NCBI GenBank assembly: GCA_030834895.1
Contig: JAUQXA010000010.1
Coordinates: forward strand, 124,001-188,000
DNA: 64,000 bases
Direction: 5' to 3'
Source of the DNA: Anaerolineales bacterium
GTDB taxonomy: Bacteria > Chloroflexota > Anaerolineae > Anaerolineales > Villigracilaceae
Below the pieces are notes generated by a model. The model saw nothing but the letters and a program-made list of their open reading frames with translations, had not been told where the DNA came from and did no database searches. Shown here in pieces: positions 47,841 to 56,000 of the stretch. The translations under genes were made by a program, and so were the position numbers. Each line of letters starts with the position of its first letter. Positions within the stretch are counted from its first letter, which is position 1.

Positions 47841-47878
47841 AAAGAGCTGCTCTCCTTCATTGGAAAGCGGCTCTTTTT
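47841..47878 (+). terminator. Terminator after the DUF2807 gene
   Basis: AAAGAGCTGCT (47841-47851) pairs with AGCGGCTCTTT (one G-T) and is followed by TTTAGG. It lies 20 bp after the stop codon. Confidence 0.8.
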
Positions 47879-48124
47879 AGGAAAACGGAAAAAGCCCGAA
47901 AATGCCGCCAGATCCCACGTATCGGCTGCACATAATGAGGGTGGCATTTATCCAAAAAAATGTCCTTGCACACTCGCATTACATCGTCATCATGTTACTC
48001 TGCTTGGCTATCTTGGGGCAAAGTAGTTTTATTATCGCTACCATGCATTAGTATATCTATGATTTGCTCTAATCCATTTGGCGGGTGCTGTACACCTGGT
48101 GGTGGAGGTGTAGCAAACTCGCAT
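47879..48124. other. Non-coding stretch with no recognised feature
   Basis: Between the terminator and the yjbQ fragment I see no convincing gene, RNA or repeat. A minus-strand frame of 48 codons, starting inside the yjbQ fragment in another frame ([16 protein letters not shown]), has no recognisable domain. The stretch may be debris from the event that truncated yjbQ. Confidence 0.5.
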
Positions 48125-48247
48125 TCACGAGGTAAAACCATTCCAAACACCGCTTTCACGCAGACATTCTTCAACCTGTGAAGTGATGTTCACAAATCTG
48201 CGTCGGTTGGGGACGTTGAACCAGAGTTCTTTTCGATAGGATTTCAT
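48125..48247 (-). pseudogene. yjbQ: Truncated yjbQ (UPF0047, secondary thiamine-phosphate synthase family)
   Basis: A 40-codon frame begins one base after the stop of the GH25 gene. Its peptide [20 protein letters not shown] then [14 protein letters not shown] matches the N-terminus of YjbQ/UPF0047 proteins, which are about 135-140 residues. After GVWNG the similarity ends and a TGA follows; the conserved His-rich and Glu-rich parts (HISASV..., DNADAH...) are missing from all three frames downstream. The gene therefore looks disrupted by deletion or insertion. In its original form it was probably coupled to the upstream gene. Confidence 0.65.
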
Positions 48248-48248
48248 G

Positions 48249-50654
48249 TTATTTTACAAGCAGCCCCAAATGATTTGCCACCGACCGTTCCTTGCCGGGG
48301 ATGTTCTGGTCGATGGGCGAGTTGAGGATACGCGCTTCGCCGTCGATGCCTTTGATGACCATGGCGGAGGAACCGCCACCGTCCATGTTGACGCCCGTAT
48401 GGACGCCATAAGAGATGAGCAGCGACGCCAACTCCGAGAGGGTCACGCCTTCGCTGTAGCCTTCCTGCCTACCGTCAATCACCATTAGGATCAGCCAACG
48501 TCCATTCTTGTTCACACCGATTGCCGTGCGTGGCGCGGGGGCGAGGGCGGCAAGATTCTTAACCGTGACGCCATTTTTAACAACCAGTCGGTCGCCGGAT
48601 ACGGCATTAAATATTTTATTGGGTTTTACGTCGATGGTCACCTGGTTTGTAGAGCTGATATAAACCGTCGGCTGGACGGTTTTCACTGGCGAATACACCG
48701 TCCCGCGTGAGGCCGCGTAACCATTCACCTTGACAGGGTCGCCGCCAGTTGGGCAGGTGGTGGCGGGGGGATAGGTGGAAACATCCAAATAACTGTATCC
48801 ATCCCCATTGATGGCAACGCCCAGTTTGAACTCTTCGAGGAACTTCGAGGTGATGCGCGTGCAAAGGATTCCGTTTGTAGACTTTGAAGGAGTGACAAGG
48901 AATTCAAGCCCGGAAGTGGTTAAGTCGATTGCGATCACGTACATTCGATTCTTGCGCGGAGAGATCAGGTCCTTTTGCAGGAAGGTGACTCCTCTGAACA
49001 AAATTTGCTTGATGGATGTCGGACGGGTAGCGCTCAGGAAGACGAGGTTTTTCTTCTCGCACCAGCCTGTCAGACCATCCACACGTCGGATTTGGGTCCA
49101 GTTGGCGTTGCTTGTATCATCCAATGCTGGCAGGGTATCGTCGAGAGCAACTGTGCCAAGTGTTTTACCTGTAGAGCTGGGTGTCTCGCGCACCGCGACG
49201 GATGTGACACGAACTCGATACCATTTCTTGTCGTCGTCATCGGGAACAGGAGTGGCGGTATCCTCATCGGGCGGGGTGGGTGTGCCATCGACCAACAGCA
49301 GGTCTTTGCTCAAACTCCAGCCGATCAGGCTTCCATCGGATTTCTGGATTTTCATCCATGTTCCATCGGGGCTTGCTGCAAGCCCTTCCACGATTTCACC
49401 GAAATAAAGTAACCCGACCAGTTTGGCGGTGGATACGGGATTTTCCAACACCTGCAAGGATGTGGTGGTAACACGATACTCTTTTCCAGTCTCGTCGGGC
49501 GGAATGGGTGTGGTGCCGGTATATTCCAGATATTGTGCAAAACTCCAGCCTGTCAGCGTCCCGGTTGAATTCGTGACCTTCAACCAGGTTCGATCTACGT
49601 TGGCTGCAAGTTCCTTTACGATGATCCCGTAGGGGAATGTGCCGATCGTGTCATAGCTGAGACCAGGTCCTTCGCGCGCCTTCAAGGACGGGGAAGCGGT
49701 GACCTTGTATAACTTTGCCTCCGGAGTAGGTGTCTCGCCGACCTTTTGCAGATAAATGGCAAAACACCAGCCCATCAAAGTCCCATCGGATTTGCGGACC
49801 TTGAGCCAGGTTCTGTCGGAATTGGCATTGATCTCTTCGACGATCTCGTTTGGATAGAGCAGTCCAATGGCGTTGTATGTTGTTCCCGGTCCCTCACGGA
49901 CTTTCAACGAAGGCTGGGCGGTAACAAGGTACTTGATACCGGTTGGGGTGTCGTCATCGGGGATCGGTTCAGGGTTGGGGTTTGGGTCGGGAATGGTCAG
50001 GTTGAAACGGGCAGCAAAAGCGGCCAAGTCGCCGTTGAAGTAGTTGAGGTCGATGCCCTTGCTTTCCACACCATAGAGCGCTCCGTCTCCGGTTTCGGTG
50101 TATTGCCAGAACAGCCATTCGCCCTTTTTCCAGGGGAGGGGAACCAATGGTTCTGTGGCTCCATAATTGGCGATCCACAATGGGTATTGTTTGAAATAGT
50201 TGAGGTTTGCGGCCTGGGTTTCGGGGTTAGGGGCATTATCGCGCCAGTAATAGTACGCTGTGTAGATGGCGATCTCGTGTCCGTTGACTAAGGCTTTGAG
50301 TCGTTCGAGGAAGGTGTACCAATTTTTCCATCCACGATACGGACCCATGTAGGATTCCTCAAAATCTGCGAAGAGGGGAAGTTCACCAAAGTCACCACCG
50401 AATTGCTCCACCCACAGTTCCGCCTGCTTTTTAGGTTCGGTGCGGCTGTCGTAGAACCAATAGGAACCTCGTGGTAATTTTGCCAGTTTTGCTTCGCGCC
50501 AGTTCACCTTGAAATCCGAATCCACCCAGGTGTTTTGCCCCGCGCGGATGATGACATATCCCGCCGAGGCGCGCATTTTTACGAAGTCAATGCCCTGCGG
50601 GGTTTCGGGATCATCCTGGTAAAAACTAACATCAGGACCGATGACGTTTGCCAT
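48249..50654 (-). CDS. GH25 lysozyme - SH3 repeats - phosphodiester glycosidase (NAGPA) domain protein
   Basis: 801 residues. A GH25 muramidase-type domain (1-about 215) begins [13 protein letters not shown] with the catalytic Asp region, [20 protein letters not shown] and a final [10 protein letters not shown]. Four SH3-like domains follow (about 240-300, 318-380, 395-455, 485-545: [20 protein letters not shown] and similar), joined by Pro/Asp-rich linkers. The last about 240 residues resemble the NAGPA phosphodiester glycosidase domain ([28 protein letters not shown]). There is no signal peptide at the chosen start, which has a good ribosome site (AAGGAG). Probably acts on cell wall or wall-linked glycans. 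Confidence 0.85.
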   Translation of the reverse strand: MANVIGPDVSFYQDDPETPQGIDFVKMRASAGYVIIRAGQNTWVDSDFKVNWREAKLAKLPRGSYWFYDSRTEPKKQAELWVEQFGGDFGELPLFADFEESYMGPYRGWKNWYTFLERLKALVNGHEIAIYTAYYYWRDNAPNPETQAANLNYFKQYPLWIANYGATEPLVPLPWKKGEWLFWQYTETGDGALYGVESKGIDLNYFNGDLAAFAARFNLTIPDPNPNPEPIPDDDTPTGIKYLVTAQPSLKVREGPGTTYNAIGLLYPNEIVEEINANSDRTWLKVRKSDGTLMGWCFAIYLQKVGETPTPEAKLYKVTASPSLKAREGPGLSYDTIGTFPYGIIVKELAANVDRTWLKVTNSTGTLTGWSFAQYLEYTGTTPIPPDETGKEYRVTTTSLQVLENPVSTAKLVGLLYFGEIVEGLAASPDGTWMKIQKSDGSLIGWSLSKDLLLVDGTPTPPDEDTATPVPDDDDKKWYRVRVTSVAVRETPSSTGKTLGTVALDDTLPALDDTSNANWTQIRRVDGLTGWCEKKNLVFLSATRPTSIKQILFRGVTFLQKDLISPRKNRMYVIAIDLTTSGLEFLVTPSKSTNGILCTRITSKFLEEFKLGVAINGDGYSYLDVSTYPPATTCPTGGDPVKVNGYAASRGTVYSPVKTVQPTVYISSTNQVTIDVKPNKIFNAVSGDRLVVKNGVTVKNLAALAPAPRTAIGVNKNGRWLILMVIDGRQEGYSEGVTLSELASLLISYGVHTGVNMDGGGSSAMVIKGIDGEARILNSPIDQNIPGKERSVANHLGLLVK

Positions 50655-50687
50655 AGTAATCTCCTTCTGAGTTAGGCCTTTGTAAAA

Positions 50688-50693
50688 ATTATA
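50688..50693 (-). promoter_or_regulatory. Promoter of the GH25 gene
   Basis: TATAAT on the minus strand 34 bases before the ATG. It is flanked by CCTTTG and CAAAGG, an inverted repeat that could be an operator or a short hairpin. Confidence 0.5.
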
Positions 50694-50761
50694 CCAAAGG
50701 GCAGGTTGTATGGTTATGAGTATTTTGTGGGAGCTTTTTGCCCTACAAAAAATAGATGACT

Positions 50762-52384
50762 TTAGACCACATTTTCGAAATGTGTGACCGCGGGCTTTGC
50801 GCCGGCGCCTGGTTTTCCTTCGATCGAGATGACGTCGATCTGCCAGTGGTCGATTTCGTGTTCGGCGGCATAGTGCTCAGCGGCGGCAAGCATGTGCTTT
50901 TGCTTTCGAGGTGTAACGGAAATTTCGGGCAGCCCCATCCTGTTGGAGGTACGTGTCTTGACTTCGACGAAGAGGGTCACATCATCCTGTCTTGCAACGA
51001 TGTCTATTTCCCCATACGGTGTGCGGACATTGCGGGCAACGATTTTACAACCTCGTTCCGTGAGCCAATCCGCGGCAACTCCTTCGCCCCAACCGCCAAT
51101 CTTGCAGTTGTGTGTGGAGCGAATTACAGGTTTGGACGATATGCTCTTGCTCACTTTTCCATCCTGCGGGAGGATGTTTTGTGTCAATTGAATTTTTTCC
51201 AAAAGTTTTTGCAATTGGACGGACCAATCATCCTTACGGGGCTTGTACCTGCGCTTGAGCGCTTCGTACTGTTCAAGCACGAGATTAGTGGTATTTGTAA
51301 TGTTGTATGCAGAAGATGCTTTTCGGGCCGACTCTCTCATTTGGGCGCGCAGATTTGTGTCAAGACACAGGTGGGTGAGTTTGGCAGTGAAAGCGGCCAG
51401 GTCGTGAGTCGCAAGCAGCCCCGTGACGCCATCCTGCACCGTGTCACCCACGCCAACCGAGTGGATGCCCATGACAGGGAGTCCTGTTCCCAGTGCTTCG
51501 ATGACCGAAAGTGGATGAACTTCAGTGATGGACGCGGTTACAAAGATATCGCTCATTGCAAGGTAGGCAGGGAGTTGGTCGTAGGCAATCCTGCCCATAA
51601 AGCGGACTCGTCCAGCCAATCCAAGTTCGCTGACAAGGGTCCTGAGTTCATCCTCGAATTGCCGGATTCCGCTGCCCATCAAAAGAAGATACGTATTAGG
51701 AATGGTCTGGGCAACCCCTGAAAAGGATTCTAAAAGAAAGGGCAGGTTCTTTTCGGGCGCAAGACGTCCCGCATAGACCAACAATATGTCCTCTGCTTTG
51801 AATCCAAGCTCCGCACGAGGAAATGATTTTGCTTCGTGGAAGTTTTTCAGCTCCACACCGTTGGGGATAACCGCAACATGTCCCCCCACATTAAACTGGC
51901 GCAATATTCTCTCCATCCCCGGTGACGGCGCGATGACCAGGTCGACAGCTTCGCAAAAAGAGGGCATGTAGGCCTGCAACAAACCCTGGCTGAACTCTTC
52001 AGGCATCATTGGCAGGTAAGCCTGGGCGTACAAGTCATATCGGGTGTGATTGGTGAAGACGATGGGAATTTGCACCGGCCGACAATACCGCAGCGCAAGG
52101 CGTCCGCTTAAGAAAGGATGGTGAACATGGACAACATCCATGCTTTGCAGGAGTTTTTTTGCAGTTTGTGAATACCGCAGGGATAGATAAAAACCCGAAT
52201 CCGCCAGCGGTACGCCCTTGCTGTAAATGACGCGCGGCTCACTTTCTTGATTTTCCTCATCTCCAAAGGTAAAAACAAAAACTTCATGCCCCGCCAGTTC
52301 GAGGTAACGCTTGTTGATGTCAACGTAATTGGTGATCCCGCTGACGTAGGGCTTGTAGCTGTCGACCATCATTCCGATTTTCAT
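50762..52384 (-). CDS. Fusion of a GT4 glycosyltransferase with a YraN (UPF0102) nuclease-like domain
   Basis: 540 residues in one open frame. Residues 1-about 375 are a GT-B glycosyltransferase family 4: N-terminal PYVSGITNYVDINKRY, LLVYAGRLAPEKNLPFLLES and the donor-binding ITEVHPLSVIEALGTGLPV. A linker of about 45 residues leads to residues 427-540, a complete YraN/UPF0102 domain: GEGVAADWLTERG, YGEIDIVARQ (E459, D461) and FVEVKTR (E474, K476), the restriction-endonuclease-like catalytic pattern. YraN is normally a separate protein of about 120 residues. A frameshift-free fusion of these two functions is unusual. Confidence 0.85.
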   Translation of the reverse strand: MKIGMMVDSYKPYVSGITNYVDINKRYLELAGHEVFVFTFGDEENQESEPRVIYSKGVPLADSGFYLSLRYSQTAKKLLQSMDVVHVHHPFLSGRLALRYCRPVQIPIVFTNHTRYDLYAQAYLPMMPEEFSQGLLQAYMPSFCEAVDLVIAPSPGMERILRQFNVGGHVAVIPNGVELKNFHEAKSFPRAELGFKAEDILLVYAGRLAPEKNLPFLLESFSGVAQTIPNTYLLLMGSGIRQFEDELRTLVSELGLAGRVRFMGRIAYDQLPAYLAMSDIFVTASITEVHPLSVIEALGTGLPVMGIHSVGVGDTVQDGVTGLLATHDLAAFTAKLTHLCLDTNLRAQMRESARKASSAYNITNTTNLVLEQYEALKRRYKPRKDDWSVQLQKLLEKIQLTQNILPQDGKVSKSISSKPVIRSTHNCKIGGWGEGVAADWLTERGCKIVARNVRTPYGEIDIVARQDDVTLFVEVKTRTSNRMGLPEISVTPRKQKHMLAAAEHYAAEHEIDHWQIDVISIEGKPGAGAKPAVTHFENVV

Positions 52385-52460
52385 GCTTCCATGCTAAGAC
52401 ATGGCGGTGGGAATGTCAAGTGGAAAGTTGGGCGTGATAAAATCCAAGGTGAGGAGACAT

Positions 52461-52667
52461 ATGGTTGTAAAGTTGATTTTGAGAGATAAGGTATATGAAG
52501 TGAAGCCCGGCATGGCCCTGTTGGATGCTTTACGGAAAATCAACGTCGTGCCAGAATCAGTGATTGCCGTCCGTAACGGGGAGATGATTACCGACGATGA
52601 GATTCTCCGCCCCGGCGATGAGGTTAAACTGGTTGCGGTAATTTCCGGGGGAAATGACAATTGGTAG
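52461..52667 (+). CDS. ttuB: Ubiquitin-like sulfur carrier protein (TtuB/MoaD/ThiS type) with a C-terminal tail
   Basis: 68 residues from the ATG at 52461, which has ribosome site GAGGAG. Beta-grasp pattern: VKLILRDKVYEVKPGMALLD, AVRNGEMITDD and LRPGDEVKLVAVISGG. The carrier's diglycine is present but followed by NDNW, so the C-terminus is not free. In ThiS/MoaD/TtuB the terminal GG must be exposed for adenylation and thiocarboxylation, so this form would need trimming, as for QbsE-type carriers. The next gene, 60 bp downstream, is TtuA-like, which makes tRNA thiolation the likely pathway. No matching protease gene is adjacent. Confidence 0.75.
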   Translation: MVVKLILRDKVYEVKPGMALLDALRKINVVPESVIAVRNGEMITDDEILRPGDEVKLVAVISGGNDNW

Positions 52668-52727
52668 GTGCTTACAAATTGCTGTTTGCGCCACCTTTCC
52701 GTTTCTTTATCGGTTTGGAGAGAAAAC

Positions 52728-53657
52728 ATGAAATGCCGCAGATGTGACAGAAAAGCCGCCATTCACATGCGCCAGCATAAACTTGCCTTGTGTACGGAGC
52801 ATTATCTCGAGTGGATTCCCGAACAGACGGAACGCTTTATCAAAAAATATGGGATGTTCACCCATGACGAGAAAATCCTTGTGGCGGTTTCAGGCGGCAA
52901 GGATTCACTCTCGTTGTGGGATATCCTTGTGCGGCTTGGCTATCAGGCGGACGGGTTGTATGTTGGACTTGGCATCGACGAGGGGATCAGCTACTCACAC
53001 GAGTCCCGGCGGCTGACGGAAAAATTTGCCAGCGCGAATAACCTCAAACTACATGTGGTGGATATTGAAAAGGAATATGGGAAGCCCATTCCTGTGTTGG
53101 CGGAGATCAGCCACCGTGGATACGGCAAGCCATGCGCTGTATGCGGACTTGCCAAACGTCACGAGATGAACCGTATTGCTCGCGACTTTGGCTACGACGT
53201 GCTTGCCACCGGTCACAACTTGGATGATGAGGCGGCAGTGCTGTTTGGCAACACATTGAAGTGGATCGGTGATTACATTTTGCGGCAGGGACCTGTTCTG
53301 CCTGCCATGGACGGGCTGGCGCGCAAGGTCAAGCCGTTGTGTCGTTTTTATGAGCGCGAGATGACTGCTTATGCCATCGCGCGCGGCATCGAATACATTT
53401 ATGACGAGTGCCCCTTTGCGGACGGATCACAGTCCATTTTTTACAAGGAAGCGCTAAACCAGCTCGAAACAGCACGTCCCGGCACGAAACTTATTTTTTA
53501 CCTAAGCTTTCTGGAAGCGAAAAATAGCGGGAATTTATTTGTTGAAGAAAGCCAAAGTCGGTCCCAGTTGCATCCGTGCCCCAAATGCGGGCAGCCTACT
53601 TCCGCCCCCGGTTTATGTTCGTTTTGCAGGATGATTGAAAAAGCTGATGTGGAATAA
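52728..53657 (+). CDS. ttuA: tRNA 2-thiolation protein, TtuA family
   Basis: 309 residues from the ATG at 52728 (ribosome site GGAGAG). N-terminal zinc ribbon with C3 and C6 plus C22/H25; PP-loop SGGKDS (55-60) for ATP; [4Fe-4S] ligands C136 and C139 (CAVCG) and C228 (ECPF); C-terminal zinc site C284, C287, C297 and C300. This full set is that of TtuA, which makes 2-thiouridine at position 54 (m5s2U54) of tRNAs using sulfur from TtuB. The upstream ttuB-like gene supports it. Related TtcA enzymes lack the terminal zinc sites. The modification usually helps heat stability. Confidence 0.87.
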   Translation: MKCRRCDRKAAIHMRQHKLALCTEHYLEWIPEQTERFIKKYGMFTHDEKILVAVSGGKDSLSLWDILVRLGYQADGLYVGLGIDEGISYSHESRRLTEKFASANNLKLHVVDIEKEYGKPIPVLAEISHRGYGKPCAVCGLAKRHEMNRIARDFGYDVLATGHNLDDEAAVLFGNTLKWIGDYILRQGPVLPAMDGLARKVKPLCRFYEREMTAYAIARGIEYIYDECPFADGSQSIFYKEALNQLETARPGTKLIFYLSFLEAKNSGNLFVEESQSRSQLHPCPKCGQPTSAPGLCSFCRMIEKADVE

Positions 53658-53664
53658 TATTTCC

Positions 53665-54654
53665 CTATCTCGTCACAGTCGCAAGCAGTCCAATGATGAA
53701 CAATGCCAGTGCGGCATACCCTGCGACCTGTTCCTGTGGCATGAGGCGAAAGGCGGGAATGTTGAAGCTGGAACCTTGCAGATCCGCCCGGTTGGGGATT
53801 TCCTGGTTGCCGAGCAGGGCTTCGCGGAACTCGACCACACTTTGAGGTCTGTCATCGGGATGCAACGACATACCCCACAAGATGGCTTTTTCAACACGGG
53901 AGCTGAGGCTGGGGTTGATGTCGCGCGGCGGGGTCAGGCTGCGGGTATCCAAAAAACGTTTGCGGGCCTCGGCGGGAGGTTCGTTGGTCAAAAGATGATA
54001 AAGCGTGGCGCCCAGGGAAAAGATGTCGGCGCGGACATCGGTATGTGAGTCATCCCCGCCATATTGTTCCAGCGGAGTGTACAAGGCGGTTCCTTGCCCC
54101 TGGATGATGGTAATGGTCACCTCGTTGGGGGCAAGGATTTTCACCAGACCGAAATCCACCAGCTTAATCAATCCACTGGGCGTGATTTTCAGGTTGCTGG
54201 GTTTGATGTCACGGTGGATGATGGGCGGATCCTGTTGATGCAGATAGGTCAAAGCGTCCGTTAGTTGCGCCACCCAACGCAGCACTTCCTTTTCAGAGAG
54301 AAAGGTTTTGTTTTGGCGCGCCTCCAGCATGCGTTCGCGCAAGTCCTTGCCCGGCACGTAATCCATCACCAGATAATCGCGTGGTCCTTCGGAGAAGAAG
54401 TCGGAGACTTTTGGCAGGTTGGGATGATCGAGGCGCGCAAGCACAGATGCCTCGCGAAAGAATTGTTCGCGGGCCTGCGCAATGAATTGTGGAGGGAGAG
54501 CGCGGTTGTGTTCCACTTCCTTGACGGCGCACAACCTTCCTTCCAGACGTATATCGTCCGCAAGGTAAATACTGCCAGTGCCGCCCTGTCCGATCAGTTC
54601 ACGGATCTTGTAACGGCTGCGCAGCGCCTCTCCCTTCTTTAATGGATGGGGCAC
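53665..54654 (-). CDS. Membrane-anchored serine/threonine protein kinase
   Basis: 329 residues. Kinase motifs: glycine loop GQGGTGS (22-28), lysine K45 (CAVKEVE), catalytic HRD at 147-149 (IIHRDIKPSN), DFG at 167-169, and the later GTALYTPLEQY and DIFSLGATLYHLLT segments. After the kinase domain a short spacer leads to a single C-terminal hydrophobic helix (VAGYAALALFIIGLLA, about 310-328) with almost nothing outside the membrane. It is divergently transcribed from the FHA-winged-helix gene, a natural candidate substrate or reader. Confidence 0.9.
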   Translation of the reverse strand: MPHPLKKGEALRSRYKIRELIGQGGTGSIYLADDIRLEGRLCAVKEVEHNRALPPQFIAQAREQFFREASVLARLDHPNLPKVSDFFSEGPRDYLVMDYVPGKDLRERMLEARQNKTFLSEKEVLRWVAQLTDALTYLHQQDPPIIHRDIKPSNLKITPSGLIKLVDFGLVKILAPNEVTITIIQGQGTALYTPLEQYGGDDSHTDVRADIFSLGATLYHLLTNEPPAEARKRFLDTRSLTPPRDINPSLSSRVEKAILWGMSLHPDDRPQSVVEFREALLGNQEIPNRADLQGSSFNIPAFRLMPQEQVAGYAALALFIIGLLATVTR

Positions 54655-54838
54655 CTCTTCTCCTTTTGTCCTGCTGTTTCGAATGCGAATTCTGTTTGCA
54701 CACTGACTTTGGTCAAGCGATATTTTCGGCGTGTATCGCTCGACGCTGAAGTCTTTATGATGTACAAAAGTAAGGATGCACAGAATTACACTTTTCTGCT
54801 ATATTATAAGCGTCTTTATCATATTATTCGAGGCCATT

Positions 54839-55495
54839 ATGAAACATGAAGAAGAATTCCCAATTCTCATCGCACAGGAGGGTCCGCTCAAGGGACAGCG
54901 CTGGTCGCTAAGCCGTACGTTGATGATTGGGCGCGATCCTACCTGTGAGATTAACGTGCAGGATCGGCAGGTGTCCCGTTTCCATGCGCGGATCACACCC
55001 ACGGCCGAAGGCGTGACCATCGAAGACCTCGGCAGCAAGAACGGAACGAATCACAACGGTACCGAACTGTCCACGCCCGTCATGCTGCAGGATGGCGATG
55101 TGCTTGGCATTGCGCTTGCCCAGCAATTCCTGTTTCTTACTTCCGACGCCACCATGCCGCTCGCTGAAGGCGGCATCCGCTCGGGGCGTTTGTTGATGGA
55201 TCACAAGTCGCACCAGGTTTGGGTTAGCCAGCAACAGATCGTCCCGCCGTTGTCAGCCCAACAATACAAGCTGCTCTGGATGCTGTATGAAAATCAGGGA
55301 CAGGTCATCAGCCGTAGCGACCTGGTTTCCACCGTGTGGGGGGAGGATCAAATGGCCGGGGTGTCGGACCAAGCGTTGGATGCACTCATCCGCCGTCTGC
55401 GCGACCGAATTGCCGCGCTCGATCCGACTCATCAATATATCGATTCGGTCCGCGGTCATGGCGTGCGTTTGGATAATCCTCCAGTGAGTAATTAA
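54839..55495 (+). CDS. FHA domain - winged-helix DNA-binding regulator
   Basis: 218 residues from the ATG at 54839. The FHA domain (about 7-100) shows LMIGRDPTCEINVQDRQVSR with the phosphothreonine-binding R32 and S46/H49, then DLGSKNGTNHNGT. The C-terminal part (about 125-215) is an OmpR-like winged helix: QYKLLWMLYENQGQVISRSD, WGEDQMAGVSDQALDALIRRL (split here) and a final RGHGVRLD. This is the domain order opposite to EmbR. Divergence from a Ser/Thr kinase gene suggests phosphorylation-controlled transcription, an inference from context. The FHA-wHTH gene is followed 1 bp later by a PPOX-type gene. Confidence 0.82.
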   Translation: MKHEEEFPILIAQEGPLKGQRWSLSRTLMIGRDPTCEINVQDRQVSRFHARITPTAEGVTIEDLGSKNGTNHNGTELSTPVMLQDGDVLGIALAQQFLFLTSDATMPLAEGGIRSGRLLMDHKSHQVWVSQQQIVPPLSAQQYKLLWMLYENQGQVISRSDLVSTVWGEDQMAGVSDQALDALIRRLRDRIAALDPTHQYIDSVRGHGVRLDNPPVSN

Positions 55496-55496
55496 A

Positions 55497-55970
55497 ATGG
55501 ACGCACAATCGGAAAAACTTCTTGTGCATATTCTCGCCAACGTGCGGGTTGCCGCGCTTGGTACAATGCAGGATGAAGAGCCGCGTGTTTCGATGGTGGC
55601 TTTTGTCCCGGCTCCTGATTTTTCCGCCTACTATATTCATGTCAGTCGTCTTGCCCAGCATACGGTGGACATGCAAAAGAACAAGCAGGTGAGCCTGTTG
55701 ATTGTAGAACCCGATGATGGCCGCGAAGATCCGCAGACGTTTTCGCGTTTGTCAATCCGCGGCAGCGCCGAGTTCATGGAGAACGGTGAACCCGGCTATA
55801 CCCCAGTCAAGGCAATGTATATTGAGCGTTTCCCCGCTTCGGCGCCTTTGTTCAAACTTGCCGACTTTGGGCTGTGGCGTATCAAGCTCAAGAGCGCGCG
55901 CTTTGTGGCGGGGCTGGCAAAGGCGTTCAACCTGACCCCTGATACCCTGCAAAAGATTGCGCAAAAGTAA
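55497..55970 (+). CDS. Pyridoxamine 5'-phosphate oxidase-like flavin-binding protein
   Basis: 157 residues, split-barrel FMN-binding fold: VAALGTMQDEEPRVSMVAFV, AYYIHVSRLAQHTVDMQKNK and SLLIVEPDDGREDPQTFSRL. The HugZ/PPOX family includes heme-degrading and F420- or FMN-dependent enzymes; the substrate is unknown. It starts 1 bp after the stop of the FHA regulator gene and is probably co-transcribed, so it may belong to the same regulon. Confidence 0.8.
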   Translation: MDAQSEKLLVHILANVRVAALGTMQDEEPRVSMVAFVPAPDFSAYYIHVSRLAQHTVDMQKNKQVSLLIVEPDDGREDPQTFSRLSIRGSAEFMENGEPGYTPVKAMYIERFPASAPLFKLADFGLWRIKLKSARFVAGLAKAFNLTPDTLQKIAQK

Positions 55971-56000
55971 TTTTTATCTTGCTTTCAATGGCATGAAACC

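Noticed and set aside
47960..48181. 73-codon plus-strand frame opposite the yjbQ fragment
   Set aside because: Low-complexity Cys/Ser-rich product and no ribosome site; the minus strand there encodes a recognisable YjbQ start.
52461..53657. Molybdopterin (MoaD) or thiamine (ThiS) assignment for the carrier gene
   Set aside because: No moa or thi genes are near, and the next gene carries the complete TtuA cysteine set.
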